Positions 34,298 through 44,581 of a DNA stretch of 58,507 nucleotides are shown here, one piece after another; the first letter of the stretch is position 1; every line of letters starts with the position of its first letter. Source of the DNA: Salipiger aestuarii (GTDB lineage Bacteria > Pseudomonadota > Alphaproteobacteria > Rhodobacterales > Rhodobacteraceae). The notes below the pieces were generated by a model. That model ran no database searches. It saw only the letters and a program-made list of their open reading frames with translations, and was not told the DNA's origin. The stretch covers positions 1-58,507 of the forward strand of contig NZ_QLMG01000029.1 in assembly GCF_003259905.1 (NCBI RefSeq). The letters are read 5' to 3'. The translations under genes were made by a program, and so were the position numbers.

Positions 34298-35635
34298 TCA
34301 CGTCTGAATTTTCGGCAGGGTTTCGTTTACCACACGGACCTCGCGCTGGGGGAAGGGAATCGAGATTCCATTTGAACGGAACGCATCCCAAAGCGCAAGA
34401 TAGACGTTGCCCCGGATATTGGTCAGCCCGCCGGTGGGATCGGAAATCCAGAACCGCAGGATGTAATCGACCGAGCTGTCTCCGAATCCGACGACATGGC
34501 AGACGGGCGCGCGGTCGGTCAGCACGCGGCTCACGCCCGAGGCGGCGTCGATGGCGATGCGGCGCACCAGATGCGGGTCGTCGCCGTAGGACGTGCCGAA
34601 AAAGATGTCGAGCCGGACAAAATCGTTGGAATGCGACCAGTTGACCACCTGCCCGGTAATCAGGTCTTCGTTGGGGATCAGGTATTCCTTGCCGTCCCGC
34701 GTGGTAATCGACACATAGCGCGCGCCCAGCGCATTGATCCAGCCGAAGGTCTCGCCCAGCGAGATCACGTCGCCGGGCTTGATCGACTTGTCGAGCAGGA
34801 TGATGATGCCGGACACAAGGTTCGACACCACTTTTTGCAAGCCGAACCCAAGCCCGACGCCGATCGCCCCCGACAGCACCGCAAGCCCCGTCAGATCGAC
34901 ACCGACCAGCTTGAGCGCCAGAAAGAAGGCGGCGCCGTACAGGCAGACCTGAAGGAATTTCACCCCCAGCACCTGCATCGAGGGGCTGATCGTCTCGTTC
35001 CTTCGGATGCTTGCGGCGCCCGCCCCGGCAAGGAACCGCGCCAGTGCCACCAGCGCGATCAGGAGCACGATGGCCTGCAGTATCAGCCACATCGACAGGC
35101 GCGATGTGCCGATGCTGATCGCAACGCTTTCCAGCATGTCGCGGGTTTCATCCGCCAGCCCGAGGATCGAGATCGTCACCCAGATCCAGGCGGTGTAGCG
35201 CAGCAGCGTGCGCGCGCCCGGATTGCCGATCAGCCGCGTCGCAAGGGCGATGAGCAGCCAGGCACTGGCCAGTTCGGCGATGATCGCAAGCAGGTAGGAC
35301 CGCGACGGCCAGGTGGTCTGTTTCATCACCTCGACGACAAGCCAGATCAGCGCGACAAAGATCATCGTTCGGACCCGGCGCTGCAGCACGATGAAGATCC
35401 GCAACCGCCACGTCGGCCAGCCCTCGCGGGATCGCAGCCAATCGCGGATCGCGGGGCTGAGCCGGCCGGCCAGCAGGTGCGCGAAGACGAAAATCGCCAC
35501 GGCGATGCCGATCTGGTAGAAGTTCCAGGGCCGCAGAAAGGTTGCGAGAAAACTGTCCGCCAGCGCGAGCAGGTCCATCAGTGTCGCCATCAGCGCGTCG
35601 AACGGGCTGTGTTGCGGGGCCTCTTGCGGGGTCAT
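34298..35635 (-). CDS. MscS-family mechanosensitive ion channel
   Basis: A 445-aa membrane protein. Five or so helices precede the conserved MscS core: the pore helix region (SGAIGVGLGFGLQKVVSNLVSG), the beta domain (DKSIKPGDVISLGETFGWI, then IPNEDLITGQVVNWSHSND) and a C-terminal alpha/beta part ending PFPQREVRV. It is larger than E. coli MscS (286 aa) because of extra N-terminal helices, like YbdG/YnaI-type channels. ATG 35635 has GGAGG about eight bases upstream. It would release solutes during hypo-osmotic shock. Confidence 0.92.
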   Translation of the reverse strand: MTPQEAPQHSPFDALMATLMDLLALADSFLATFLRPWNFYQIGIAVAIFVFAHLLAGRLSPAIRDWLRSREGWPTWRLRIFIVLQRRVRTMIFVALIWLVVEVMKQTTWPSRSYLLAIIAELASAWLLIALATRLIGNPGARTLLRYTAWIWVTISILGLADETRDMLESVAISIGTSRLSMWLILQAIVLLIALVALARFLAGAGAASIRRNETISPSMQVLGVKFLQVCLYGAAFFLALKLVGVDLTGLAVLSGAIGVGLGFGLQKVVSNLVSGIIILLDKSIKPGDVISLGETFGWINALGARYVSITTRDGKEYLIPNEDLITGQVVNWSHSNDFVRLDIFFGTSYGDDPHLVRRIAIDAASGVSRVLTDRAPVCHVVGFGDSSVDYILRFWISDPTGGLTNIRGNVYLALWDAFRSNGISIPFPQREVRVVNETLPKIQT

Positions 35636-36113
35636 CCTGCCTCCATGTCGGGCATCAGAGTTACACTCCGGGCGGCGGACGGCAAGCGGGTGGTTCACGG
35701 CGCGGAAAGATCGGCGACGGACAAACCCATGCTTTGGAGCGGGTATGATTTGCGCCAAAGGCGGCAATGGATGCCCGGCGCCGTGGTTGTCAACAAAGGG
35801 ATCGACAGAGCGTTACGGGTTTCGTGCTGTCGGCGTGCCTGTTCGGCGGACCGCGGGCGCGGCGAGGGCTGGTGCTTTCGCATCGCAACGGGGGCCGCAC
35901 GCGGGGGGTGTGCTTCTGCGCAAACCCTTGCGCGGCGTGGCCTTGCCCTGTATCTGACCTGACCATGAAACGCATTTTCGACATGGACGACCGCGCCCGC
36001 TTGCCATGGCGTTTCCACGGCGCCCGATGCTCCGTTCTCGCGCGCCCATAGGGGCCGCCGCGCGTTCCGGCGCGCCCCAGACGCTGTATTCATCACATCC
36101 AGGGAGAGGCCCC
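35636..36113. other. 478-base gap upstream of leuC
   Basis: This should contain the divergent promoters of the MscS gene and leuC. A GGGAGAGG site (36103-36110) directly precedes leuC. A 28-codon frame starts at ATG 35965 ([19 protein letters not shown]) but has only two leucine codons and no binding site, so it is not a convincing leucine attenuator. No gene or RNA is supported. Confidence 0.4.
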
Positions 36114-37535
<1,422 letters not shown>

Positions 37536-37559
37536 GGCAGCAAGATCGGGTCAGACCAG

Positions 37560-37590
37560 GCCGCGCGCGGATCCTCGCACGCGGCTTTTT
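37560..37590 (+). terminator. rho-independent terminator of leuC
   Basis: GCCGCG (37560-37565) pairs with CGCGGC (37580-37585), extended by an inner GCG/CGC after one mismatch, and is followed by TTTTT (37586-37590). This is a standard intrinsic terminator directly after leuC. The rest of the gap 37591-38034 contains no gene apart from the CtrA box listed separately. Confidence 0.85.
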
Positions 37591-37906
37591 CGGGGGCGTG
37601 GCCCGCGCGAACCTGCGCGTCGGCGCGGCGAGAAGGGCGCAGGTCAGGGCGGCTTGCGCAACTGGCTGTGCGATTTCGAATCCTCGTCGCCATCGTTCTG
37701 TTCGATGCGACAGACGGGCCGTTCCTTTGATGCCTCGCGGGTGTAGGCCCCGGCGCGCCGGTCGTTACCCGTGCCGTGGGCCCACGGCCATTCGGCGCCG
37801 GTGGTCTGGCTGCAAGCCATATCTTCGGCTCGTTTCGCGGTATCGTCATCAACGTCTGACGTTCGACAGGCGCTTGCACGGCGCCGCCCGCAGGGACTCC
37901 GGGGTG

Positions 37907-37921
37907 TTAACCATATGTTAA
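37907..37921. promoter_or_regulatory. perfect CtrA-type box upstream of the VPLPA-CTERM gene
   Basis: TTAACCATATGTTAA matches the alphaproteobacterial CtrA consensus TTAA-N7-TTAA exactly, and the left half is the classical TTAACCAT. It is embedded in GTTAACCATATGTTAAC (37906-37922). It lies 114 bases upstream of ATG 38035, next to a possible promoter (TTGGAA at 37927, TGCTAT at 37950, spacing 17). That placement suits control of the exported protein gene by the cell-cycle/motility regulator CtrA. Confidence 0.7.
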
Positions 37922-38034
37922 CATATTTGGAATGGCCGCCCGCGCTTCATGCTATACAGGCGATGACCTTGCCCGAGGGCCCGCAACCGGGGCACTGCAA
38001 GCGCGAAACCAGTGTCGAACAGGACTCAGACCCA

Positions 38035-38880
38035 ATGAATTGCATGACCTTGAAACTCATCCCGCTGGCGCTGGCTGTCGCGTCCGGGCTTATCGTCTCG
38101 GCCAGCGAAGGTGCGGCGGCGATCCTGCGGACGGGATTCGATTCCGCCACGCTTGGGGCGAATGACGACGGATCAAGCATGGCCGTCGATATCGGGTTCG
38201 AAACGAACTTCTTCGGGCGGACCAACAACCAGCTGTATGTGAACAACAATGGCAACGTGACGTTCGAAAGCGCGCTCAACACGTTCACGCCGTTCGACCT
38301 GACGGCGACGGGCCGCCAGATCATCGCACCCTTCTTTGCGGATGTGGATACGCGCAATTACGGATCTTCCGTCACCTATGGCAGAGGAGCCGTCGGGGGC
38401 TATGACGCCTTTGGAGTCAACTGGAGCGACGTCGGCTTCTTCGGCGGGACAGAGGGGCGCGCGACCAACAGCTTTCAGCTCGTGCTGATCGATCGGTCGG
38501 CCACCGGGCTCGGCAATTTCGACATCGAATTCAACTACGGCAATATCGGCTGGGAAGCCGGGACCTTTTCCGGCGGCGACAGCAACGGGCTTGGCGGCGA
38601 TTCCGCGCGGGCGGGCTTTTCCAACGGGACCGGCGAAGCGGGCACCTACTACGAGATCGCGGGATCGGCGGTGAACGGCGCCTTTGTCGACGGCAGCGTC
38701 ACCGCGTTGGCGAGCAGTTCGAATATCGGCGAGCCGGGCCGCTATCTTTTTTCCGCGCGCAACGGAGCGGTTGGCACCGCGGAAATCACCGCGCCGGTCC
38801 CGATTCCGGCAGCGGGTTGGCTGCTGATCGCCGGGCTGGGCGGGCTGGCTGCGATGCGCCGACGCAACACCCGGCACTGA
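38035..38880 (+). CDS. exported nidogen-like protein with VPLPA-CTERM sorting tail
   Basis: A 281-aa protein with a Sec signal (cleaved near residue 30, after SEGAAA). A single NIDO-like extracellular domain follows: [42 protein letters not shown] and [15 protein letters not shown] are its recognisable steps. The C-terminus is a VPLPA-CTERM signal: [21 protein letters not shown], then RRR. Such tails are recognised by exosortase-type enzymes, and the proteins are often surface or biofilm related. ATG 38035 has AGGA ten bases upstream. The gene sits between leuC and leuD with its own CtrA box and terminator. Confidence 0.88.
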   Translation: MNCMTLKLIPLALAVASGLIVSASEGAAAILRTGFDSATLGANDDGSSMAVDIGFETNFFGRTNNQLYVNNNGNVTFESALNTFTPFDLTATGRQIIAPFFADVDTRNYGSSVTYGRGAVGGYDAFGVNWSDVGFFGGTEGRATNSFQLVLIDRSATGLGNFDIEFNYGNIGWEAGTFSGGDSNGLGGDSARAGFSNGTGEAGTYYEIAGSAVNGAFVDGSVTALASSSNIGEPGRYLFSARNGAVGTAEITAPVPIPAAGWLLIAGLGGLAAMRRRNTRH

Positions 38881-38905
38881 CAGCACGACAGTGCGGGATG
38901 TAACC

Positions 38906-38936
38906 CGGCGGCGCGGCCCACACGCGCCGCCGTTTT
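38906..38936 (+). terminator. rho-independent terminator of the VPLPA-CTERM gene
   Basis: CGGCGGCGCG (38906-38915) and CGCGCCGCCG (38923-38932) form a perfect ten-pair stem with a seven-base loop, followed by TTTT. It isolates the exported-protein gene from leuD, which starts 92 bases further on. Confidence 0.85.
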
Positions 38937-39028
38937 CATGGCCGCCCCGCCCTGCGATACTTGTCGTCTGCGCGGAATTGCCTTACTCAATCCGGCATCC
39001 GCACGGGGCGGGGCCAGGAGAAGACGCG

Positions 39029-39634
39029 ATGGAAAAATTCGAAAAGCTCACCGGGATCGCGGCGCCGATGCCGCTGGTGAACATCGACACCGACATGATC
39101 ATCCCCAAGCAGTTCCTCAAGACGATCAAGCGCTCCGGCCTGGGCGTGCATGCCTTCGACGAGATGCGCTATCTGGATGACGGGTCCGAGAACCCCGAAT
39201 TCGTGCTGAACCAGCCGGCCTACCGCGACGCACAGGTCATCATCGCGGGCGACAATTTCGGCTGCGGCTCGTCTCGCGAACACGCGCCCTGGGCGCTGGC
39301 CGATTTCGGTATCAAGGCGGTGGTGTCCACGTCCTTTGCGGATATTTTCTACAACAACTGCTTCAAGAACGGCATGTTGCCGATCGTCCTGCCGCAAGAC
39401 GCCGTGGACGTGCTGATGAAGGACGCGGAAAAAGGCGCGAACGCGCGCATGACCGTGGATCTTGAAGACCAGGTGGTCACCACGTCGGACGGCGAACAGT
39501 TCTCGTTCGAGATCGACGCCTTCAAGAAGCATTGCCTGCTTGAAGGGCTCGACGATATTGCGCTGACCATGGAAAAGGTCGGCGCAATCGACGGCTTTGA
39601 AACGCAGGCCTCGCAAAGCCGCCCCTGGGTCTGA
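39029..39634 (+). CDS. leuD: 3-isopropylmalate dehydratase small subunit
   Basis: A 201-aa swivelling domain partner of LeuC. Typical motifs are [31 protein letters not shown] and [17 protein letters not shown] 39029 is selected for AGGAGA about ten bases upstream; the open frame extends to 38891 without support. Between terminators on the left and its own start, it must have an independent promoter in 38937-39028. LeuB is encoded 14 kb away. Confidence 0.96.
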   Translation: MEKFEKLTGIAAPMPLVNIDTDMIIPKQFLKTIKRSGLGVHAFDEMRYLDDGSENPEFVLNQPAYRDAQVIIAGDNFGCGSSREHAPWALADFGIKAVVSTSFADIFYNNCFKNGMLPIVLPQDAVDVLMKDAEKGANARMTVDLEDQVVTTSDGEQFSFEIDAFKKHCLLEGLDDIALTMEKVGAIDGFETQASQSRPWV

Positions 39635-39792
39635 CGTGTGTCTGAACCGGGTCTGACCGGCGCGAAACCCAACGCGAGCAAAAGGGCGGGGGCGACCGCC
39701 AGGTCGTTCCCTGTCCCGGCAAGCCATTTCCCGATGGTGCCGGGGCCATGCCCCCCCGCCCTGTCAGAGTGCGCAACCCGGCCCGACGGCGG

Positions 39793-40473
39793 TCAGGCCG
39801 TGCGCGACAGATCCATTTGCGGCACATCGCCCTTGATGATCAGATCCGCGTCGGTGGCGGCGACAACCTCGTCCACGCTGACCCCCGGCCCCGTCTCAAG
39901 CAGATATAGCCCGTCATCCAGCGGCGCCATCACGGCCAGCTCGGTCACGATCAGGTCGACCCGGCGCTGCGAGGTGACCGGAAGGGTGCATTCGGGCACG
40001 ACCTTGGACACGCCCCCGGCGCTGTGCAGCATTGCCACGATCACCTTTTTCGCGCCTGTCACCAGATCCATCGCCCCGCCCATGCCGGGCACGAATTTGC
40101 CGGGAATCATCCAGTTCGCCAGATGCCCCTGCGCATCGACCTGCAACCCGCCCAGCACGGTCAGATCCAGGTGCCCGCCACGGATCAGGCCAAAGGAAAA
40201 CGCGGAATCGATGATCGACGCACCCGGCACAGCCGAGGTGAAAGTCCCGCCCGCATCGGTGAGGTGGCGGTCGGTCATGCCTTCGGCAGGGCGGTGCCCC
40301 AGGCCCACCACGCCGTTTTCCGACTGAAAGAACACGCCGAGATTTTCGGTCAGGTGATCCGAGACCAGCGTCGGAATGCCAATCCCGAGGTTCACCAGCG
40401 TTTTCGGGCGGATCTCAAGCGAGACGCGCCGGGCGATGATCTCTTTGGGGTCCATCACGACTAAATCCTTCAT
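39793..40473 (-). CDS. atoA: 3-oxoacid CoA-transferase subunit B
   Basis: A 226-aa beta subunit that carries the catalytic Glu: E52 in SENGVVGLG. It transfers CoA between acyl-CoA and short-chain 3-oxo or fatty acids. Other family parts are NLGIGIPTLV, MKGAMDLVTGAKKV-like GGAMDLVTGAKKVIVAM and the closing LLETGPGVSVDEV. ATG 40473 shares one base with the subunit A stop (TGATG), so the two are translationally coupled. The frame is open upstream but antisense-like there. It may supply or consume acetoacetyl-CoA for the thiolase at 32772. Confidence 0.94.
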   Translation of the reverse strand: MKDLVVMDPKEIIARRVSLEIRPKTLVNLGIGIPTLVSDHLTENLGVFFQSENGVVGLGHRPAEGMTDRHLTDAGGTFTSAVPGASIIDSAFSFGLIRGGHLDLTVLGGLQVDAQGHLANWMIPGKFVPGMGGAMDLVTGAKKVIVAMLHSAGGVSKVVPECTLPVTSQRRVDLIVTELAVMAPLDDGLYLLETGPGVSVDEVVAATDADLIIKGDVPQMDLSRTA

Positions 40474-41126
40474 CACACTGTCCTCTTGATCACATGGTCC
40501 ACAAGGATACCCGGCGTCTTGACCGCGTCCGGGGGGATGACCCCCACGGGGACGATCTCTTCGGGTTCGGCGATCACCACATCGGCGGAAAGCGCCATGA
40601 TCGGATTGAAATTGGTTGCCGACAGCATGTAGGTCAGGTTGCCGACATAATCGCAACTGCGCGCCGCGATCAGGGCGAAATCCGCGCGCAGCGGTTTTTC
40701 CAGCAGAAACTGTTTGCCATCGATTTCGATCACGTCCTTGCCCTCGGCGATGAGCGTCCCGATGCCGGTCGGGGTCAGGATGCCCCCCAGGCCCATGCCG
40801 CCCGCGCGGATGCGTTCGACAAATGTGCCCTGCGGCACCAGTTCGACCTCCAGCTCTCCGGAGCGCATCTTTTCCTGCACGACGGGGTTCACGCCGATAT
40901 GGCTGCCGATGAACTTCCTGACGCAGCCGGCGGTGACCAGCGGGCCGACGCCGGTGTGCGGGCGGGCGGCGTCGTTGACCAGCACGGTCAGGTCTTTCTT
41001 GCCGGATGCGGCCAGCGCACGCACCAGCCCATCCGGGGTGCCGACGCCCATGAAACCCGATAGCATCACGCGGGCTCCGTCCGGAATCATGTCGACGGCT
41101 TCTTCCATGGAAATTGCCAGGTGCAT
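40473..41126 (-). CDS. atoD: 3-oxoacid CoA-transferase subunit A
   Basis: A 217-aa alpha subunit, very similar in layout to E. coli AtoD: MLSGFMGVGTPDGLVRAL near the N-terminus, SHIGVNPVVQEKM, VPQGTFVERIRAGGMGLGG, LTPTGIGTLIAEGKDVIEI, and YMLSATNFNPIMALSAD. It binds CoA together with subunit B and is the first gene of the two-gene operon. Its promoter must lie in the 366-base region shared with the divergent membrane-protein gene. Confidence 0.94.
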   Translation of the reverse strand: MHLAISMEEAVDMIPDGARVMLSGFMGVGTPDGLVRALAASGKKDLTVLVNDAARPHTGVGPLVTAGCVRKFIGSHIGVNPVVQEKMRSGELEVELVPQGTFVERIRAGGMGLGGILTPTGIGTLIAEGKDVIEIDGKQFLLEKPLRADFALIAARSCDYVGNLTYMLSATNFNPIMALSADVVIAEPEEIVPVGVIPPDAVKTPGILVDHVIKRTV

Positions 41127-41492
41127 CTTGGTCGCCTTTTCAAACTGACAGCGGTCGGCTTTGTATCAAGTCGTTTCTGCGCGGACCGGCCATGCGCTAT
41201 GTCAAACTGCGGTGGATTTTGCCGGGCTTGGGGCTGTCGAACGATCAGCCACAGCATGTTGTGTCATCTTGCAGATTCCGGCACAGGTGGCGCCAGAATG
41301 ATGCAAAAACGCACCGTTTCAATCACGAAAAAACCTGCTTTCCGCTGCCTTGCTTAACGGAAGCTTGCCGAGCGCGGCGAAAGGCGGCAAAAATTGGGCA
41401 ACAATGAGGCAGAGCGCCGTAAAGGCGCGGTCAGGCGAAAACCAGGGGGCGGCAGTGTACCGCGCCCGGCCGGACCGAAAGGGCAGGATGCA
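41127..41492. other. 366-base divergent intergenic region
   Basis: This lies between atoD (-) and the membrane protein (+), is less GC-rich than its surroundings, and has short A-tracts around 41305 and 41330. It must carry both promoters. I could not pick out a reliable promoter pair, riboswitch or small RNA. Open frames across it lack binding sites. Confidence 0.4.
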
Positions 41493-42323
41493 GTGATAAA
41501 CCGTATGATGCACGCGGGTGCGCGGGCTTTTCTGATCGCGTTGCTTGTGACGATGCCCGGTCTGTTCCTGTCCGATCATTTGGCGGATGCCGCGCAGATC
41601 GTTTCGCTGGTGGCGCTGGTTGCCGCGCTGCTGACCTTTGTGGAATATGTCGGCGACTACCCGTCGATCATCGAATTTCGCGACGCGCCGCCGTTCAACC
41701 GCATCCGGTTCGTGGCGCTGTTCGTCACCGTCCTGACGCTGACACTGATCGGGCGGGGCGAGGCGCATCCCACCGCGCTAAGCCTGTTGCTGGAATGGAT
41801 CGGGGCCAACGTGGGCGACATGCTCGACTTTCCCTATTCGCCGGTGCGGCTGATGGTGCTTGTTGCCAGCGAAGAGATGACTCCGCATCATCTGGACATG
41901 ATCCGCACCAGCGCGGGATTGTCTTATCTGGTGTCGCTTGTGGCGATCAGCTTTTTCATTGTCGTGGTTCGGGTGCTTGATTGGCCGATCCGCCGGGGCG
42001 CGTTCAATTTCTGGGTGAATCTGCCGCTGTTCGACCCGACGGTGGGCAAGGATGTGCTGTATCGGCTCAAACGCGACGGGCACGTTAACGTCGCATTAGG
42101 GTTTCTTCTGCCATTCCTGATCCCGGCCATCATGACGATGGCGTCCGAGATCGTCGATCCGATCTCGCTGACCGACCCGCAGACCCTGATCTGGACGATG
42201 AGCGCATGGGCCTTTCTTCCCGCCAGCCTGATCATGCGAGGCATCGCGCTGTCGCGCATCGCCGAACTGATCCAGGAAAAGCGCCGCCGCGTCTATGCGC
42301 AGGCCGAGTTGCACGCGGCCTGA
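41493..42323 (+). CDS. conserved multi-pass membrane protein, unknown function
   Basis: A 276-aa integral membrane protein with about six hydrophobic segments: residues 8-26, 30-48, 68-86, about 145-165, 195-215 and 230-250. I do not recognise a named domain. The start is uncertain: GTG 41493 has AGGA only four bases before it, while ATG 41505 would be slightly too far from the same site. It is followed without a gap by the exo/endonuclease/phosphatase-fold gene, whose reading frame emerges from its 3' end. Confidence 0.78.
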   Translation: MINRMMHAGARAFLIALLVTMPGLFLSDHLADAAQIVSLVALVAALLTFVEYVGDYPSIIEFRDAPPFNRIRFVALFVTVLTLTLIGRGEAHPTALSLLLEWIGANVGDMLDFPYSPVRLMVLVASEEMTPHHLDMIRTSAGLSYLVSLVAISFFIVVVRVLDWPIRRGAFNFWVNLPLFDPTVGKDVLYRLKRDGHVNVALGFLLPFLIPAIMTMASEIVDPISLTDPQTLIWTMSAWAFLPASLIMRGIALSRIAELIQEKRRRVYAQAELHAA

Positions 42324-42328
42324 TCCTT

Positions 42329-43273
42329 GTGTTTGTGGCGCTGTGCGCGGCCGTGCCCTTGCCCTTGCGCGCGGACCAGCTGACCCTTGCGACCTGGCAC
42401 GCGGATCTGTCGCGCAAGGGACCGGGGCTTTTGTTGCGTGACCTGCTGAAGGGCGAGCTGGACCCGCTGTTGGCCGAGATCGCGTCAGCCGATCCCGATG
42501 TGTTGCTGCTGACAAATGTGGACCACGATCATGACGGGGTTGCGCTGGCGCAGATCGCCGGGGCGCTGAATGATCTTGGCGCGCCCTATCCCTACCGGTT
42601 CACCGCCCGGCCCAATACCGGCCTGCCGACAGGGCTGGATCTGGACGGTGACGGGCGGCTTGGGGGCGGGCGGGATGCGCAGGGTTTCGGAGAGTTTTCG
42701 GGGCAGGGCGGCATGGCCGTGCTGTCACGGGTGCCGGTCAGGCTGCTGCGCGATTTCACCGGGATGCTCTGGGCGGATCTGCCGGGCAATATGCGTCTGC
42801 CGGACGATCCGGCGCCCAGGGTGCAGCGGCTGTCATCGGCGGCGCATTGGGTGCTGGGGCTGGATACGCCGGACGGGCCGCTCAGCCTGCTGGCGTGGCA
42901 TGCGACGCCGCCGGTGTTCGACGGGCCAGAGGATCGCAACGGCCGGCGCAACGCCGATGAACTGGCGTTCTGGCTGCGGTATTTGGACGGGGCTTTCGGA
43001 GATGTGGCGCCGAACCCGGTGCTGATCGGCGACGCCAACGTCGATCCGGCGCGCGGCGACGGGCGGCAGGACGCGATGCGCGCGGTGCTGCGGGATGCGC
43101 GTCTGCAAGATCCGCTGTCCGGAACGGATACCGTGACGTGGGATCAGACCGGGCCGATGCGGGTCAGCTATATCCTGCCCTCGGCGGGGCTGCGCGTCAT
43201 CGGAGCCGAAACCCGCGCTGCTGCGGCCGAAGAGCGGCATCGCATGGTACTGGTGACGCTGGATCTGCGCTAG
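42329..43273 (+). CDS. endonuclease/exonuclease/phosphatase-family protein, probably exported
   Basis: A 314-aa protein with a short N-terminal hydrophobic stretch (VFVALCAAVPLPLRA) that looks like a signal peptide, then an EEP-fold domain. Fold motifs are LATWHADLS, DPDVLLLTNVDHD, GQGGMAVLSRVPV, DGPLSLLAWHATPP and the GDANVDPARGDGR loop, with a final HRMVLVTLDL in the place of the catalytic His. The start is uncertain: GTG 42329 is the best candidate, lying just after the upstream stop. It could act on nucleic acid or phosphoesters. Confidence 0.82.
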   Translation: MFVALCAAVPLPLRADQLTLATWHADLSRKGPGLLLRDLLKGELDPLLAEIASADPDVLLLTNVDHDHDGVALAQIAGALNDLGAPYPYRFTARPNTGLPTGLDLDGDGRLGGGRDAQGFGEFSGQGGMAVLSRVPVRLLRDFTGMLWADLPGNMRLPDDPAPRVQRLSSAAHWVLGLDTPDGPLSLLAWHATPPVFDGPEDRNGRRNADELAFWLRYLDGAFGDVAPNPVLIGDANVDPARGDGRQDAMRAVLRDARLQDPLSGTDTVTWDQTGPMRVSYILPSAGLRVIGAETRAAAAEERHRMVLVTLDLR

Positions 43274-43339
43274 GGGCTGCGCCCGCGCTTCGAGCGAAAC
43301 GGCGGGCCACCTGACCGTATGCGTGCCGGCGGGGCGAGA

Positions 43340-43527
43340 ATATGGCCGCGGCGCCCCCGGTCAGGATGCGCGTTGCGACCATCCCGGTCAAAGGAAGGGT
43401 CTGCCAGACCGGCGCGCATCCGCGCCAGAAGCCTCGCCGCCCAGGGGGCACCGGTGGTGATCGCGGTCTTGAACGGTTCGAACTCAGCCGTCGTATGGAT
43501 ATTGGTGGCGGCGATGTCGGCTGACTT
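43340..43527 (-). pseudogene. orphan coding-like fragment
   Basis: On the minus strand one frame reads coherently (KSADIAATNIHTTAEFEPFK, then TGAPWAARLLARMRAGLADP) without start, stop or binding site. It directly follows the decayed transposase C-terminus. It may be a remnant of the gene the element landed in, or element cargo. The parent protein is not recognised. Nothing else is seen between 43274 and 43547. Confidence 0.3.
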
Positions 43528-43547
43528 GCCGCCTGCTGGCGTCGCCA

Positions 43548-44215
43548 GGTGTTTGAACCCGACGCGCAGTATGGCTGTTTCGGGAACAGATCCGGCTTGA
43601 TTTTGCGCCGGTCCGTCATCGCCACCTGCTGCCAGAGGCTGATTGAGTACGCTGCTGAGTGTAGAGCCAGAGGTCGCGGTGCGGCGGCGTCTCCGGGTCT
43701 TCGCCCGATCGAAAACGGAGGCTTTGCAAGACCTCCTCGGCCTGACCGCTGAACCGCTCGACCATGCCGTCGATCTGCCGATGGAGTGAGGCCGCAGGTG
43801 CTGCGCGCGGCGTGTCGACCTCGTGCTCGCCGGTCGCGGCGCGCCCGCGCGGACCGAAGAGCCGGTCGGTGAACTCCTTGCCGCTGTCCGTCAGAACAGT
43901 GCGGATGCGCAGCGGGCAAACGTGTTCCAGATCACGCAGGAAGCGCCGGGCACTCTCATCGGCCATTCACTGCCTGACAGGCGCATCCAGGGCATGCTGC
44001 CGGGAAGGTGCGGCAGGTATTTCACGTCGATATGCTAGACGCCGGTGTCGAGCGGGAGAAAGCGACCACGATCCGGCGGCCAATCCCGGTGGCGGACCCT
44101 TGTTCAACGAGCGGTCGGCAAAGAAGAGCGCCGGTCCAAAGCTGTCTGGGTCGACCGCCAGCCTGCCATCGCTGACATGCCGTTGTTTGACCCCGGTTTC
44201 CGTTGGGCCGCAATG
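43548..44215 (-). pseudogene. decayed IS481-family transposase
   Basis: Pieces of a DDE transposase are spread over at least three frames. IDVKYLPHLPGSM at 43993-44034 matches the first catalytic Asp region. SARRFLRDLEHVCPLRIRTV, then LTDSGKEFTDRLFGPRG, occupy 43966 downwards, with QIDGMVERFSGQAEEVLQSL around the catalytic Glu. After a stop, MTDRRKIKPDLFPKQPY (43619 downwards) is the usual C-terminal end. Frameshifts and stops between the pieces make it inactive. Terminal inverted repeats were not identified. Confidence 0.8.
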
Positions 44216-44219
44216 CCTG

Positions 44220-44390
44220 TCACCGCAGACCACGTTGTCCATCCGGGCCATGGCCCGCCGCATCCATGCCGACCTGGTTTGGGTGCAGCTGATGCTTTGC
44301 TGCGATCTCCTGCACGGTCTTGTCCCTACGCCGCACCCCAGGCGCGAGCTTCGCGTCGAGCCGATTTGTGGCGGTCCAGAGCGTCGCCAT
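44220..44390 (-). pseudogene. IS3-type orfA (transposase N-terminus) fragment
   Basis: A 56-codon frame from ATG 44390. Its part RRDKTVQEIAAKHQLHPNQV is the helix-turn-helix signature of IS3-family OrfA. The sequence before it is frameshifted relative to the family, and after NQV it becomes unrelated, running into the IS481 remnant. It is a truncated relic of a second element and part of the same graveyard. Confidence 0.7.
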
Positions 44391-44581
44391 TTCCATACCT
44401 TTTCAAAAGCTTGAGATACACCCTGGCCACGCGCCCGATGTTCTGGGGCCAGCTCATCCCCGGCGCGCAGGGGACAGGCGCAAGGTGTCCCGGTTCCGAG
44501 ACAGGTTTTGGAAATGGCTTTACGAAGGATCAACGCTTGCGGGCGTAGACTGGCGTGCAGGACGGGGCACTGCGAGGGCGC

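Noticed and set aside
35965-36051. 28-codon frame upstream of leuC as a leucine attenuator
   Set aside because: Only two leucine codons, no binding site and no terminator/antiterminator pair.
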